14,047 bases of DNA from Rhodospirillum sp. UBA1311 (GCA_002307145.1 DBTR01000055.1:406-14452); one strand, 5' to 3'. Shown: positions 1-7,219, counted from the first letter of the stretch. Translations and numbers: made by a program. The notes: generated from the sequence alone by a model not told the origin.

Positions 1-104
1 GCGTCGGACAGGCCTTCCAGCGTCCAGCCGGGACGCTTGGCGCAGGGGCCGGAGGAAAAATTCGGGTTGGCCGGCCGGGTGGTCGGCTTCGCAATCGCGT
101 TCAT
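1..104 (-). CDS. serC: Phosphoserine aminotransferase, N-terminal fragment
   Basis: Only the first 34 codons are inside the window; the gene runs off its left edge. The minus-strand reading from the ATG at 104-102 begins MNAIAKPTTRPANPNFSSGP and continues CAKRPGWTLEGLSDA. The block NFSSGPCAKRPGW is the N-terminal signature of the alphaproteobacterial type of phosphoserine transaminase. This PLP enzyme converts 3-phosphohydroxypyruvate and glutamate to O-phosphoserine in cytoplasmic serine synthesis. The start is fixed by an SD sequence (minus-strand GAAGGGAG, 118-111) six bases before the ATG, a sigma70-like promoter at 165-193, and a structured leader between. In many alphaproteobacteria serA follows serC, but that part is outside this window. 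Identification rests on a short but very characteristic stretch. The frame was found by direct reading, being too short for ordinary ORF listing. Confidence 0.88.
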   Translation of the reverse strand, partial: MNAIAKPTTRPANPNFSSGPCAKRPGWTLEGLSD

Positions 105-158
105 CAATGACTCCCTTCGATTAAGAAGGGCATACGACCCGTTGGGAGGTCGCGGCCC
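105..158 (-). promoter_or_regulatory. serC leader RNA motif (candidate)
   Basis: The 5' leader of serC folds into two adjacent hairpins. Hairpin 1 (158-128) has an outer GGGC/GCCC helix and an inner CGACC/GGTCG helix. Hairpin 2 (130-113) is CCCTTC, loop TTAATC, GAAGGG, and buries the SD. They share bases 128-130, so the outer pairs of hairpin 1 and hairpin 2 are mutually exclusive. The loop side of hairpin 1 carries CCTCCC (149-144), complementary to the SD GGGAG (115-111). Position, size and two-hairpin form fit the serC motif described upstream of serC in alphaproteobacteria (Rfam 'serC'), which I recall but could not search. The ligand or regulator of that motif is not established to my knowledge. 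Confidence 0.55.
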
Positions 159-164
159 ACACGG

Positions 165-193
165 GTTATACGAAAAACGGTGTCTCGGTGCAA
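165..193 (-). promoter_or_regulatory. serC promoter (-35/-10)
   Basis: On the minus strand TTGCAC (193-188) and TATAAC (170-165) are separated by exactly 17 bases, close to the sigma70 consensus. Transcription would start near 157-159, at the foot of the leader hairpin. This agrees with the known arrangement of the alphaproteobacterial serC leader motif, which lies almost at the transcript 5' end. Confidence 0.65.
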
Positions 194-268
194 TTGCAAA
201 GCCCGCGCCGCGCCCCAAGGTGAAAAATATCGCCCGTCGCGTGCAAAAATGTAATCTGGAGGCGCATT

Positions 269-285
269 GACATATACGGTATGTC
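269..285. repeat. Inverted repeat GACATA-N5-TATGTC (possible operator)
   Basis: Perfect 6-bp arms separated by five bases lie in the serC/chemoreceptor divergent intergenic region. The left arm overlaps a TTGACA (267-272) that could be a -35 element for the chemoreceptor; no good -10 is seen 16-18 bases downstream (the 17-base position reads ACACTT). The site is about 75 bp upstream of the serC -35. It could bind a regulator of either gene. No regulator family can be assigned. Confidence 0.3.
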
Positions 286-355
286 GATGACACTTTTAGA
301 TAAATTCAGATCTCCCCCCGCCACTTCTGGCGAAAAACCACCTATGCGCGAAGGG

Positions 356-373
356 TCGCCGGAAAGCCGGCGA
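356..373 (+). promoter_or_regulatory. Hairpin in chemoreceptor 5' leader
   Basis: TCGCCGG (356-362), loop AAAG, CCGGCGA (367-373): a perfect 7-bp GC-rich stem ending 11 bases before the chemoreceptor ATG, followed by an A-rich stretch. No SD lies at normal distance; the only purine-rich run, GGAAAG (361-366), is within the hairpin and too far from the start. The hairpin may influence ribosome loading. No known riboswitch consensus is matched. Confidence 0.35.
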
Positions 374-384
374 AAAATACCGTC

Positions 385-2064
385 ATGTTGCAATCATTGC
401 GTATCGCCACGCGGCTCTGGATTCCCGCGGCGGCGCTGGTTTTGGCGATGCTGGTCGCCTCCGGATTTTCCCTTGAGGCACTGTGGCGCTCGGTCTACGA
501 CGGCCGCGTCGCGCAGGTCCGCGCCGTGGTCGAGAGCGCGGTCAGCACCGTCGCCGCGCTCGACGCCCGCGCCAAGGCGGGCGAGATCAGCATGACCGAA
601 GCCCAGGACCAGGCGCGCAAGGCCTTGCGCGCGGTGCGCTTCGCGGGCGGCGAATACCTGTTCGCGTACGACGAAACCGGCGTCAACGTCGCCCACGGCA
701 TGCGTCCGGAACTCGAAGGCCGCAACCTCTGGAGCCTCAAGGACGCCAACGGCGCGCCGATGATCCAGGACCTCGTCGCCGCGGCGAAGGCGGGCGGCGG
801 CGCGGTGCGCTACGGCTGGAAGCAGACCGAAGCCGCCGCACCGAAGGACAAGATCGCGTGGTCGGCGATGTATGCGCCCTGGGGCTGGGCGATCGGCACC
901 GGCGTCTACATCGACGACATCCAGGCCGACTTCCTGCTCCGCCTCGAAACCGAACTCGGCGCCCTCGTCCTGGTGCTCGCGATCGCCGGGGCGCTCACCA
1001 TCGCGGTGGAGCGGTCGATCGTCCGGCCGATGCGCGCGACGATCCGCGAGATGGACGAGATCGCGAACGGCAACCTCGACGTCGCGATCACCGGTACCGG
1101 AGCGCGCAACGAACTCGGCGAGATCGCCTCGGCGCTCGAAACGTTCCGGGACACCGCGCGCGAACGCGCCGCCGCGCTCGCCCGCGAACGCCACGTCGAC
1201 GCCGAGCGGGTGGCACGGGCGGAACGCCTCGGCGAACTCTGCTCCGGGTTCGAGCAGGCGATGGCGGGGATGGCGCAATCGCTCACCCAATCGGTCTCCA
1301 ACATGGACACCGCCGCCCAGACCTTGAGCGAAGCAGCCAAGGCCACCGACAGCCGCGTCGTCGCCGCCGCGCGGGCGGCGGAGCAAGCCGCAAGCAACGT
1401 CCACTCGGTCGCCGCCGCAACCGAGGAACTGTTCGCCTCGGTCGACGAGATCAACCGCCAGACCCAGACCTCGGGCGAGATCGCCCACTCCGCCCGCGAT
1501 CGCGCCACCAACGCCGAAGCGACGATGTCCGCCCTCGGCGAACAGACCCGCGGCATCGGCGCGGTCCTCGACATGATCACCGACATCGCGAGCCAGACCA
1601 ACCTGCTTGCACTCAACGCGACGATCGAGGCGGCGCGCGCGGGCGAAGCGGGCAAGGGCTTCGCCGTGGTCGCGGGCGAGGTCAAGACCCTCGCCAACCA
1701 GACCGCCCAGGCCACCGACCGGATCGCCGAGCAGATCGGCGGCGTTCAGGCCCGCACCGGCGGCGCGGCGGCCTTGATCGGCGAGGTCTCGGAGATCATC
1801 GGCCAGCTCGACGCCGCGTCGTCGGGGATCAGTTCGGCGGTCGAACAGCAGCGCGCCGCGACCCACGAGATCGCGCGGAACATCCACGAGGCGGCGCGGG
1901 TCACCGACGAAATGAGCGGAAACGTCGGCGAAGTGCAGGCGCATGCGGCGAAAGTCGCGGACTCAAGCATTGCGATCAAAGACGCCGCCGAAAAGCTCGG
2001 GGCGGATACGAAGGCGCTGAACGCCGTGGTTGATCGGTTCCTGAGCGACGTGCGCGCCGCATAA
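385..2064 (+). CDS. Methyl-accepting chemotaxis protein, Cache sensor type
   Basis: A 559-residue transmembrane chemoreceptor that passes periplasmic ligand signals to CheA/CheW. Visible order: TM1 about residues 11-31; a periplasmic single-Cache-like domain about 35-183, with YLFAYDETGV, the PELEGRNLW segment and PWGWAIGTGVYIDDI near its end; TM2 about 190-208; HAMP about 212-260 (RPM...NGNLDV...ELGEI); then a long coiled-coil signalling domain. The conserved hairpin tip is at about 400-435 (IASQTNLLALNATIEAARAG...GKGFAVVAGEV), diagnostic of MCPs. Ala/Glu-rich helices flank the tip and could hold methylation sites; there is no C-terminal CheR-binding pentapeptide. The ligand is unknown; sCache_2-type domains often sense small organic acids, so a link to the carboxylate transport genes downstream is possible but unproven. 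The ATG at 385 gives a complete TM1 but lacks a clear SD. Its upstream neighbour serC is divergent. Confidence 0.93.
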   Translation: MLQSLRIATRLWIPAAALVLAMLVASGFSLEALWRSVYDGRVAQVRAVVESAVSTVAALDARAKAGEISMTEAQDQARKALRAVRFAGGEYLFAYDETGVNVAHGMRPELEGRNLWSLKDANGAPMIQDLVAAAKAGGGAVRYGWKQTEAAAPKDKIAWSAMYAPWGWAIGTGVYIDDIQADFLLRLETELGALVLVLAIAGALTIAVERSIVRPMRATIREMDEIANGNLDVAITGTGARNELGEIASALETFRDTARERAAALARERHVDAERVARAERLGELCSGFEQAMAGMAQSLTQSVSNMDTAAQTLSEAAKATDSRVVAAARAAEQAASNVHSVAAATEELFASVDEINRQTQTSGEIAHSARDRATNAEATMSALGEQTRGIGAVLDMITDIASQTNLLALNATIEAARAGEAGKGFAVVAGEVKTLANQTAQATDRIAEQIGGVQARTGGAAALIGEVSEIIGQLDAASSGISSAVEQQRAATHEIARNIHEAARVTDEMSGNVGEVQAHAAKVADSSIAIKDAAEKLGADTKALNAVVDRFLSDVRAA

Positions 2065-2079
2065 GCCCGCCAGACACCT

Positions 2080-2129
2080 TATAATGCCTTGCATATAGCC
2101 GATTTTCGGATTTTCCGGGGATCGGCTAT
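2080..2129 (+). promoter_or_regulatory. TATAAT box followed by long dyad (terminator or promoter element)
   Basis: ATAGCCGAT (2095-2103) and ATCGGCTAT (2121-2129) form perfect 9-bp arms around a nested CGGA/TCCG mini-stem (2107-2110 / 2114-2117). The dyad begins 30 bases after the chemoreceptor stop, so it may act as its transcription terminator or a 3'-end stabiliser, but no T-run follows. A perfect TATAAT (2080-2085) precedes it without a recognisable -35; if it were a -10, the RNA would begin with this hairpin. Both readings remain open. Confidence 0.4.
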
Positions 2130-2154
2130 CGCGCTTTCTGGACGCATCCCAGGA

Positions 2155-2186
2155 TTGCGACTCGTGAAATTTCCAGTATTTACTGG
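2155..2186 (+). promoter_or_regulatory. Candidate cstA promoter with overlapping palindromic operator
   Basis: TTGCGA (2155-2160) and TATTTA (2177-2182) are spaced 16 bases apart. A perfect 14-bp palindrome CCAGTATTTACTGG (2173-2186) covers the -10 position, where a bound repressor would block RNA polymerase. The flanks extend the symmetry loosely (GAAATTT left, TGAAAAT right). The promoter call is moderate; the palindrome itself is plain. The cognate regulator is not in the window as far as can be told. Confidence 0.42.
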
Positions 2187-2223
2187 TGAAAATAGCGATT
2201 GAATCTTTCTGCGCGAAAGACGA

Positions 2224-2353
2224 GAGTTTCAACCAGAGGAACAAACTCGGGGGGAGTGCCTCGCGCAACATGCGCACCACGCGCGGGGGAGCCCCTTGGC
2301 CACGGCAAACCACGCCCGCGGCGACGGATCGCGGGGCACTCTGGAGACGTCTC
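2224..2353 (+). promoter_or_regulatory. Structured 5' leader of cstA
   Basis: About 165 nt separate the candidate promoter from the cstA start. A small hairpin GAGTTT/AAACTC (2224-2229 / 2243-2248) is followed by a 12-bp long-range helix: GAGTGCCTCGCG (2254-2265) with CGCGGGGCACTC (2330-2341), one U-G wobble. It encloses a nested helix CGCGGG/CCCGCG (2282-2287 / 2315-2320). The long helix closes one base before the SD GGAG (2343-2346), so its formation could affect translation. The bases just before the ATG form the perfect palindrome GAGACGTCTC (2344-2353). I do not recognise a known riboswitch class here. Confidence 0.4.
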
Positions 2354-3778
2354 ATGGCTCTCTTCTTTACGTGCGTCCTCCTTCTTATCGCCGGGTATTA
2401 CGTCTACGGCAGTTTCGTCGACCGGATTTTCGGCCCCGATGCAAACCGTGCCGTCCCCTCGGCCACCATGCGCGATGGCGTCGACTTCGTTCCGATGTCG
2501 ACTCCCAAGCTCTTCCTCATTCAATTATTGAATATCGCCGGTCTCGGCCCGATTTTCGGCCCGATCCTCGGCGCTCTCTACGGTCCGTCGGCATTGTTAT
2601 GGATCGTCGCGGGCAGCATTTTCGCGGGCGGCGTGCATGACTACTTCTCCGGCATGCTCTCGCTCCGCGCCAACGGCGACAGCGTCCCGAACGTCGTCGG
2701 GCGCGAACTCGGCGGCGCGTTCCGCCAGTTCATGAACTATTTCTCGATCGTCCTCCTGCTGCTCGTCGGCGTGGTCTTCGTCCTCGGGCCCGGCAAGCTG
2801 CTCTCCCAGCTCACCGGCTGGCCGGTCAACTACTGGGTCGCGGCGATCTTCGGCTACTACTTCCTCGCCACGATCCTGCCGATCGACAAGATCATCGGAC
2901 GCCTCTATCCGATTTTCGGCGCGCTGCTGCTGTTCATGTCGGTCAGCCTGACGGTGATGATCATGACTTCGCCGGACCATCAGGTCCTGCCGAGCGGCCT
3001 CTCGATGGCCAACACCCATCCGAAGGATCTGCCGGTCTGGCCCTTGATGTTCATCACCATCGCCTGCGGTGCGATCTCGGGCTTCCACGCGACCCAGTCG
3101 CCGATGATGGCCCGCTGCTGCACCAGCGAAAAGAACGGCCGCTTCGTGTTCTACGGCGCGATGATCGGCGAAGGCATCATCGCCCTGATCTGGTGCACGC
3201 TCGGCTTGTCGTTCTACAACGACGCGGGCGCGCTCGGCGCGGCGATCGCCAAGGGCTCGCCCTCGGGGGTCGTCAACGAAGTCAGCACCGCGCTCCTCGG
3301 CGGCGGCCTCGGCTCGGCCCTCGCCATCCTCGGCGTGGTGATCCTGCCGATCACCTCGGGCGACACCGCGTTCCGCTCCGCCCGCCTGATCATCGCGGAA
3401 TACATCAAGATGCCGCAGCTCGCGATGGGCAAGCGCCTGATGATCGCCGTACCGCTGTTCGCGATGGGCTTCGTCGTCTCGCTCGGCGACTTCAACATCA
3501 TCTGGCGCTACTTCGGCTGGGCCAACCAGACCCTCGCCATGGTGATGCTCTGGGCCGCCGCCGCCTACCTGATCAAGCGCGGCAAGCTGCACTGGATCTG
3601 CACCATCCCCGCGACCTTCATGACCGCGGTGACCTTCGCCTACATCTCGGCGGAAAAGATCGGCTTCAACCTGCCGTACACCTGGGCCAACGCGATCGGC
3701 ATCGCCTGCGCGGTCTGCGCGCTGGTGGCATTCTTCGTCGCCTTCGGCCGCAAGGTGGGCAGCGTTCCCGCCGAATGA
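2354..3778 (+). CDS. cstA: CstA-family carbon starvation transporter (short form)
   Basis: A 474-residue inner-membrane protein with about 12-13 hydrophobic segments from residue 2 to 468. Family hallmarks are GGVHDYFSG (92-100), GFHATQSPMMARC (about 243-255), PITSGDTAFRSARL (about 332-345) and NQTLAMVMLWAAAAYL (about 391-406), all typical of CstA_N. Family members import peptides or pyruvate; E. coli CstA is near 700 residues, whereas this is the short form common in many bacteria, so substrate assignment is open. An upstream in-frame ATG at 2186 would add 56 polar, non-membrane residues. I chose 2354 because the first transmembrane helix then starts at once and an SD GGAG (2343-2346) sits seven bases upstream. 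A structured leader precedes it and a strong terminator follows. It is monocistronic and convergent with the amidase operon. Confidence 0.88.
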   Translation: MALFFTCVLLLIAGYYVYGSFVDRIFGPDANRAVPSATMRDGVDFVPMSTPKLFLIQLLNIAGLGPIFGPILGALYGPSALLWIVAGSIFAGGVHDYFSGMLSLRANGDSVPNVVGRELGGAFRQFMNYFSIVLLLLVGVVFVLGPGKLLSQLTGWPVNYWVAAIFGYYFLATILPIDKIIGRLYPIFGALLLFMSVSLTVMIMTSPDHQVLPSGLSMANTHPKDLPVWPLMFITIACGAISGFHATQSPMMARCCTSEKNGRFVFYGAMIGEGIIALIWCTLGLSFYNDAGALGAAIAKGSPSGVVNEVSTALLGGGLGSALAILGVVILPITSGDTAFRSARLIIAEYIKMPQLAMGKRLMIAVPLFAMGFVVSLGDFNIIWRYFGWANQTLAMVMLWAAAAYLIKRGKLHWICTIPATFMTAVTFAYISAEKIGFNLPYTWANAIGIACAVCALVAFFVAFGRKVGSVPAE

Positions 3779-3804
3779 ACCAGAGGCCGGCCAAGGCCCG
3801 GAAA

Positions 3805-3835
3805 GCCATCGCGGTTCGCCGCGATGGCTTTTTTT
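3805..3835 (+). terminator. Rho-independent terminator after cstA
   Basis: GCCATCGCGG (3805-3814), TTCG tetraloop, CCGCGATGGC (3819-3828), then seven T (3829-3835). The perfect 10-bp stem with an ultra-stable UUCG loop and U-tract is a textbook intrinsic terminator for cstA. Three A residues before the stem extend it in pairing with the first Ts. On the minus strand only TTT follows the stem, so it may also weakly end the convergent amidase operon. Confidence 0.93.
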
Positions 3836-3856
3836 CATGAGCTCGGAACGGAGCGG

Positions 3857-5218
3857 CTACTGGATGAACGGCCGCCCGAGGCCTGCCGAACACAGCGCCT
3901 CCTCCACCCCGGCGGCGAGGTCGAGGCAGCGCCGGTCGCTCCCCGCCGAGCACACAACCGAAATCCCGACGGGAAGATCGCCCGGCACCTGGCATGGGAT
4001 CGTCGTGGCGCAGAGATCGAGGAGATTGCCGACGGTGGTGTTGCGGAGCGCGAGCGTGTTCGCGGCGGTGTAGGCGTCGTCGTCGGCAAGGTCGGCGAGC
4101 TTCGGCGCGACGCAGGCGACGGTCGGCATCAGGAGGGCGTCGTAATGCGCCATCGCGGCGGCGTTCTCCGCGATGCGCCGGGCGCGCAGGTCGGCGAGGT
4201 CGATATAGTCCGCGGCCGAGATCGCCTTGCCGCGCAGGACGCGCACCGCGACGCGCGGGTCGTAGCGGTCCTTCATGGTTTCGAGGCGCTTGCGGTGCCA
4301 GGCGTAGGCTTCCGCCGCGACCAGCCCGCCGCCCACGAGCAGGTCGGGCATGCCGTCCCACTCGGCGAACGGCACCTCGACGATCGAGGCCCCGGCAAGC
4401 GAGAGAATCGACAGCGCACGGGCAAACGCCTTCGCCACGCCTTCGTCGAGGCCGTCGAGGACGTAGGTTTGCGGCACAGCGAGGCGCAGGCCCTTGGCGG
4501 GCAGCGGGCGCAGGTGCGGCACCGCGCCGCCGGTGAGGAAGGCGTAGAGGGTGGCGCAGTCCGCCACCGCACGGGCGATCGGGCCGATCGAATCGAGGCT
4601 GGTGGAAAGCGGCACGGTGCCGCGCAAGTCGGAGCGGCCATGGCTCGGCTTGAAGCCGACGAGGCCGCAGAACGCGGCGGGAATCCGCACCGAGCCGCCG
4701 GTGTCGGTGCCGATCGCGGCGGCGGCCATGCCGTCGGCGACCGAGACCGCCGCGCCCGACGACGAGCCGCCGGGGATGCGCTCGGCGTCCCAGGGATTGC
4801 CCGGGGTGCCGAAGTGGGGGTTGATGCCGAGGCCGGAGAAGGCGAACTCGGTCATGTTGGTGTGGCCGACGATCACCGCCCCGGCCGAGCGCAGGCGGGC
4901 GATCGCGGGGGCGTCGGCGGCGGCGGGGGCCGAGTCGGCCAGCACCGTCGACCCGGCGCGGGTGACCGCACCCGCGACGTCGAACAGATCCTTGACCGAG
5001 ATCGGCACCCCGGCGAGCGGGCCGACCGGCACCCCGGCATTGCGGCGTTCGTCCACCGCGCGCGCCTCGGCACGGGCGGCGCGGGTGAAGACTTCGGTGA
5101 ACACCGTCGCCCCGGCAGGCGACGCGGCGCGTTCGAGCGCCTCGGCGACCACCGGCTCGGCGCCGGTTTCGGCGATCTGGCGGCGAATCTGGAACAACGG
5201 ACGAAGGTCGGCGAACAT
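3857..5218 (-). CDS. Amidase-signature family hydrolase
   Basis: A 453-residue soluble hydrolase, last gene of the TRAP operon. The whole catalytic set of the amidase signature family is present: lysine in GVPISVKD (K76), the cis-serine in GGSSSG (S152) and the nucleophile in GTDTGGSVRIP (S176). The spacing of 24 between the two serines matches the family. GFKPSHGR and the SLDSIGPIARAVAD block follow the core as usual. These enzymes hydrolyse a carboxamide to acid and ammonia. No GatB/GatC partner is nearby and the sequence follows a catabolic transporter, so a role as GatA in tRNA amidation is unlikely; related members act on allophanate, aryl or small aliphatic amides. The ATG at 5218 follows an SD GGAGAG, 26 bp after the DUF2848 gene. 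Substrate unknown. Confidence 0.88.
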   Translation of the reverse strand: MFADLRPLFQIRRQIAETGAEPVVAEALERAASPAGATVFTEVFTRAARAEARAVDERRNAGVPVGPLAGVPISVKDLFDVAGAVTRAGSTVLADSAPAAADAPAIARLRSAGAVIVGHTNMTEFAFSGLGINPHFGTPGNPWDAERIPGGSSSGAAVSVADGMAAAAIGTDTGGSVRIPAAFCGLVGFKPSHGRSDLRGTVPLSTSLDSIGPIARAVADCATLYAFLTGGAVPHLRPLPAKGLRLAVPQTYVLDGLDEGVAKAFARALSILSLAGASIVEVPFAEWDGMPDLLVGGGLVAAEAYAWHRKRLETMKDRYDPRVAVRVLRGKAISAADYIDLADLRARRIAENAAAMAHYDALLMPTVACVAPKLADLADDDAYTAANTLALRNTTVGNLLDLCATTIPCQVPGDLPVGISVVCSAGSDRRCLDLAAGVEEALCSAGLGRPFIQ

Positions 5219-5244
5219 TCAGGCTCTCCTCGCGGTTCGACGGT

Positions 5245-5919
5245 TCAGGCGATCACGGGCAGCACGTCCACCTCGTATGTATGGCTCAAGGTCCGTTTCA
5301 ACACCGGGTCTTCGAGGAAGACTTCGAAACGCGTGGAAGGACGGATGCCGCCGATCGCGCCGACGGTACCGCAGAACATCGCGGTACCGGGGGCGAAGGG
5401 GGCATAGTTCGCCTCCCATCCGGCGATCAGGGTGTCGAGCGGCAACAGGGTCTTCACCCCGCCCTCCTGGTAGAGCACCCGCTCGCCGCCGATGGTGGCG
5501 TAGGAGCGGAGGATCAACTCGTCCCAGTGCGGCGCGACCTTGGCCAGCGACCAGAGTTCCTGGCCGATCGGCTTGGCGCACATCTGCTTCGACACCGCCA
5601 CCGAATAGCTCTCGACCTTGCGGTCGGTGTGGTCCGAGCCGATGCCGATCCAGCGGCTGCCGCCCAGATCGAGCAGCACCGCCTCGGCCTCGCCCGAACC
5701 TTCCGCTCCGAGCATCTGCACCACCGGCGCGGTGGTGAGGCAGGCGGCGGCGGCGCGGTAGTAGAGCGGCACCGACGACGGCGGGGCGACGCCCACCGCC
5801 GCGAGTTCGTCGATGTGGTGTTGCACGGCGGCGCGGTCGCGCCCCGCCCAGCCGGCGATCACGAGGGTGCGCACGTCGCCCTTCGGCGCAGCGCCGTCCG
5901 GAGTGGTGAAGCTCAGCAT
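5245..5919 (-). CDS. DUF2848 family protein (fumarylacetoacetase-like)
   Basis: A 224-residue cytoplasmic protein. It matches the DUF2848 pattern as I know it: GIGSDHTDRKVE (about 92-103), SKQMCAKPIGQELWSL (about 110-125), WDELILRSY (132-140), FCGTVGAIGGIRP (182-194) and the C-terminal FEVFLEDPVLKRT...HTYEVDVLPV. The GSDHTDR and FCGTV segments resemble the metal- and acid-binding parts of fumarylacetoacetate hydrolase-fold enzymes, which cleave or hydrate C-C bonds in oxo-acids, but no reaction is established for this family to my knowledge. Bacterial members commonly lie next to amidases and solute transporters. It begins 16 bp after dctM, with SD GGAG upstream of the ATG, and ends 26 bp before the amidase, so it is surely co-transcribed with both. 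Confidence 0.8.
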   Translation of the reverse strand: MLSFTTPDGAAPKGDVRTLVIAGWAGRDRAAVQHHIDELAAVGVAPPSSVPLYYRAAAACLTTAPVVQMLGAEGSGEAEAVLLDLGGSRWIGIGSDHTDRKVESYSVAVSKQMCAKPIGQELWSLAKVAPHWDELILRSYATIGGERVLYQEGGVKTLLPLDTLIAGWEANYAPFAPGTAMFCGTVGAIGGIRPSTRFEVFLEDPVLKRTLSHTYEVDVLPVIA

Positions 5920-5935
5920 GCTTGGATCTCCGTTG

Positions 5936-7219
5936 TCAGTTCATCGCATTGGGAAGGAACAGGGCGATGCCGGGGAAGGCGAGCAGCAGCCCCGCCATCA
6001 CCAGCATGATCAAGGCGTAGGGGATCGCCCCCACCACCACGTCGGAAAACGCGCCGTGGCCGCGCACGCCCTGCACGACATAGAGGTTGAGGCCGACCGG
6101 CGGCGTGATCAGCGCCATCTCGATCAGCAGGATCAGCATGATGCCGAACCAGATCGGGTCGTAGCCGATGCTCACCACCACCGGCGCGATCACCGGAATG
6201 GTGATCACCATCAAGGACAGGGTTTCGATGAAGAAGCCGAGGATGATGTAGATCAGCACGATCAGGAGCATCGTCGACAGCGACCCGAGGCCACTCTGCG
6301 CGACGAGATGGGCGAGCGCGGCGGTCGCCCCGACCGAGGACAGGACGAAATTGAGAAAGTAGGCCGAGACGATGATCAGCATGATCATCGCGGTGGTGCG
6401 CATCGTGCCGAGGATCGCCGCGTTCAACATCGCGAGGTTGAGGGTGCGGGTCGCCTGGGCGATGCCGAGCGAGGCGACCACGCCGATCGCGGCGGCCTCG
6501 GTGGGGGTGGCCCAGCCGGTGTAGATCGAACCGATGATCAGGCCGAACAGGCCGAACATCGGGATCAGCTGCAGCAGGCCGATGCCGCGCGCCTTCCACG
6601 AATGATGCCGGATCGGGCCGCCCCACTGCGGCTTCCAGGTACAGATCAGCGCGGTTCCGGCGATGAACATCAGCGCCAGCATCACGCCCGGCACAATCCC
6701 GGCGACGAACAGGCGCGGGATCGAGGTTTCGGTCATGAAGCCGTAGACGATCAGGTTGATCGACGGCGGGATCATGATCCCGAGGGTGCCGCCCGCCGCG
6801 ATCGAGCCGGCGAACAGGCGTTCGTCGTAGCCCAATGCGCGCGCCTGGGGCATCGCCACGGTGCCGACGGTGGCGGCGGTCGCCACCGACGAACCCGAAG
6901 TGGCGGAGAAGAACGTCGCGGTGCCGATGTTGGCGTGCAGCAGGCCGCCCGGCATCCACGAGAGCCAGGCTTCGAGCGCGCCGTAGGTCATCCGCGCGAT
7001 GCCGCTGCGCACCAGGATTTCGCCGAGGAGAATGAACAGGGGGATGGCGATCAGGAGGAAGCTGTCGGACGCCGACCACAGCACTTCGCCCAGCGCGCGA
7101 TGCAGCGGAAAGCGGGAATAGGTCTCGCTCAGGAACACCGCGAGGCCCATCAGCGACGCCGCGATCGGAATCGACAGCAGCATCAGCACGATCAGAACTA
7201 CGAAGGCGACGCCGATCAT
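5936..7219 (-). CDS. dctM: TRAP transporter large permease subunit DctM
   Basis: A 427-residue polytopic membrane protein, the ion-coupled translocation subunit of a tripartite ATP-independent periplasmic transporter. DctM hallmarks are IAIPLFILLGEIL (57-69), FSATSGSSVATAATVG (104-119), GTLGIMIPPSINLIVYG (144-160), GWATPTEAAAIGVVASL, and a C-terminal ITPPVGLNLYVVQG. It has about 11-12 hydrophobic spans, as expected for the family, and full length. Its ATG overlaps the dctQ stop by four bases (ATGA, 7219-7216), indicating translational coupling, and an SD-like AGGGG lies in the end of dctQ. Together with DctQ it moves substrate delivered by DctP, usually driven by a sodium gradient. Nothing appears missing or altered. 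Confidence 0.95.
   Translation of the reverse strand: MIGVAFVVLIVLMLLSIPIAASLMGLAVFLSETYSRFPLHRALGEVLWSASDSFLLIAIPLFILLGEILVRSGIARMTYGALEAWLSWMPGGLLHANIGTATFFSATSGSSVATAATVGTVAMPQARALGYDERLFAGSIAAGGTLGIMIPPSINLIVYGFMTETSIPRLFVAGIVPGVMLALMFIAGTALICTWKPQWGGPIRHHSWKARGIGLLQLIPMFGLFGLIIGSIYTGWATPTEAAAIGVVASLGIAQATRTLNLAMLNAAILGTMRTTAMIMLIIVSAYFLNFVLSSVGATAALAHLVAQSGLGSLSTMLLIVLIYIILGFFIETLSLMVITIPVIAPVVVSIGYDPIWFGIMLILLIEMALITPPVGLNLYVVQGVRGHGAFSDVVVGAIPYALIMLVMAGLLLAFPGIALFLPNAMN

Noticed and set aside
300..384. Cyclic-di-GMP (GEMM) riboswitch before the chemoreceptor
   Set aside because: Such switches can precede chemotaxis genes, but the conserved GEMM core sequences are not present; only a simple hairpin is seen.
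394..1944. Open frames of about 516 codons on both strands overlapping the chemoreceptor
   Set aside because: No domain or motif is visible; the plus-strand frame at 385-2064 contains the full MCP architecture.
2186..2353. In-frame 56-codon N-terminal extension of CstA from the ATG at 2186
   Set aside because: The extension is polar, not family-like, lacks an SD, and overlaps the palindrome and the structured leader; the ATG at 2354 has an SD and begins the first membrane helix.
3857..5218. Amidase as glutamyl-tRNA amidotransferase subunit A
   Set aside because: No gatB or gatC nearby and the gene is embedded in a transporter/catabolic operon; the Lys-Ser-Ser triad is common to the whole amidase family.
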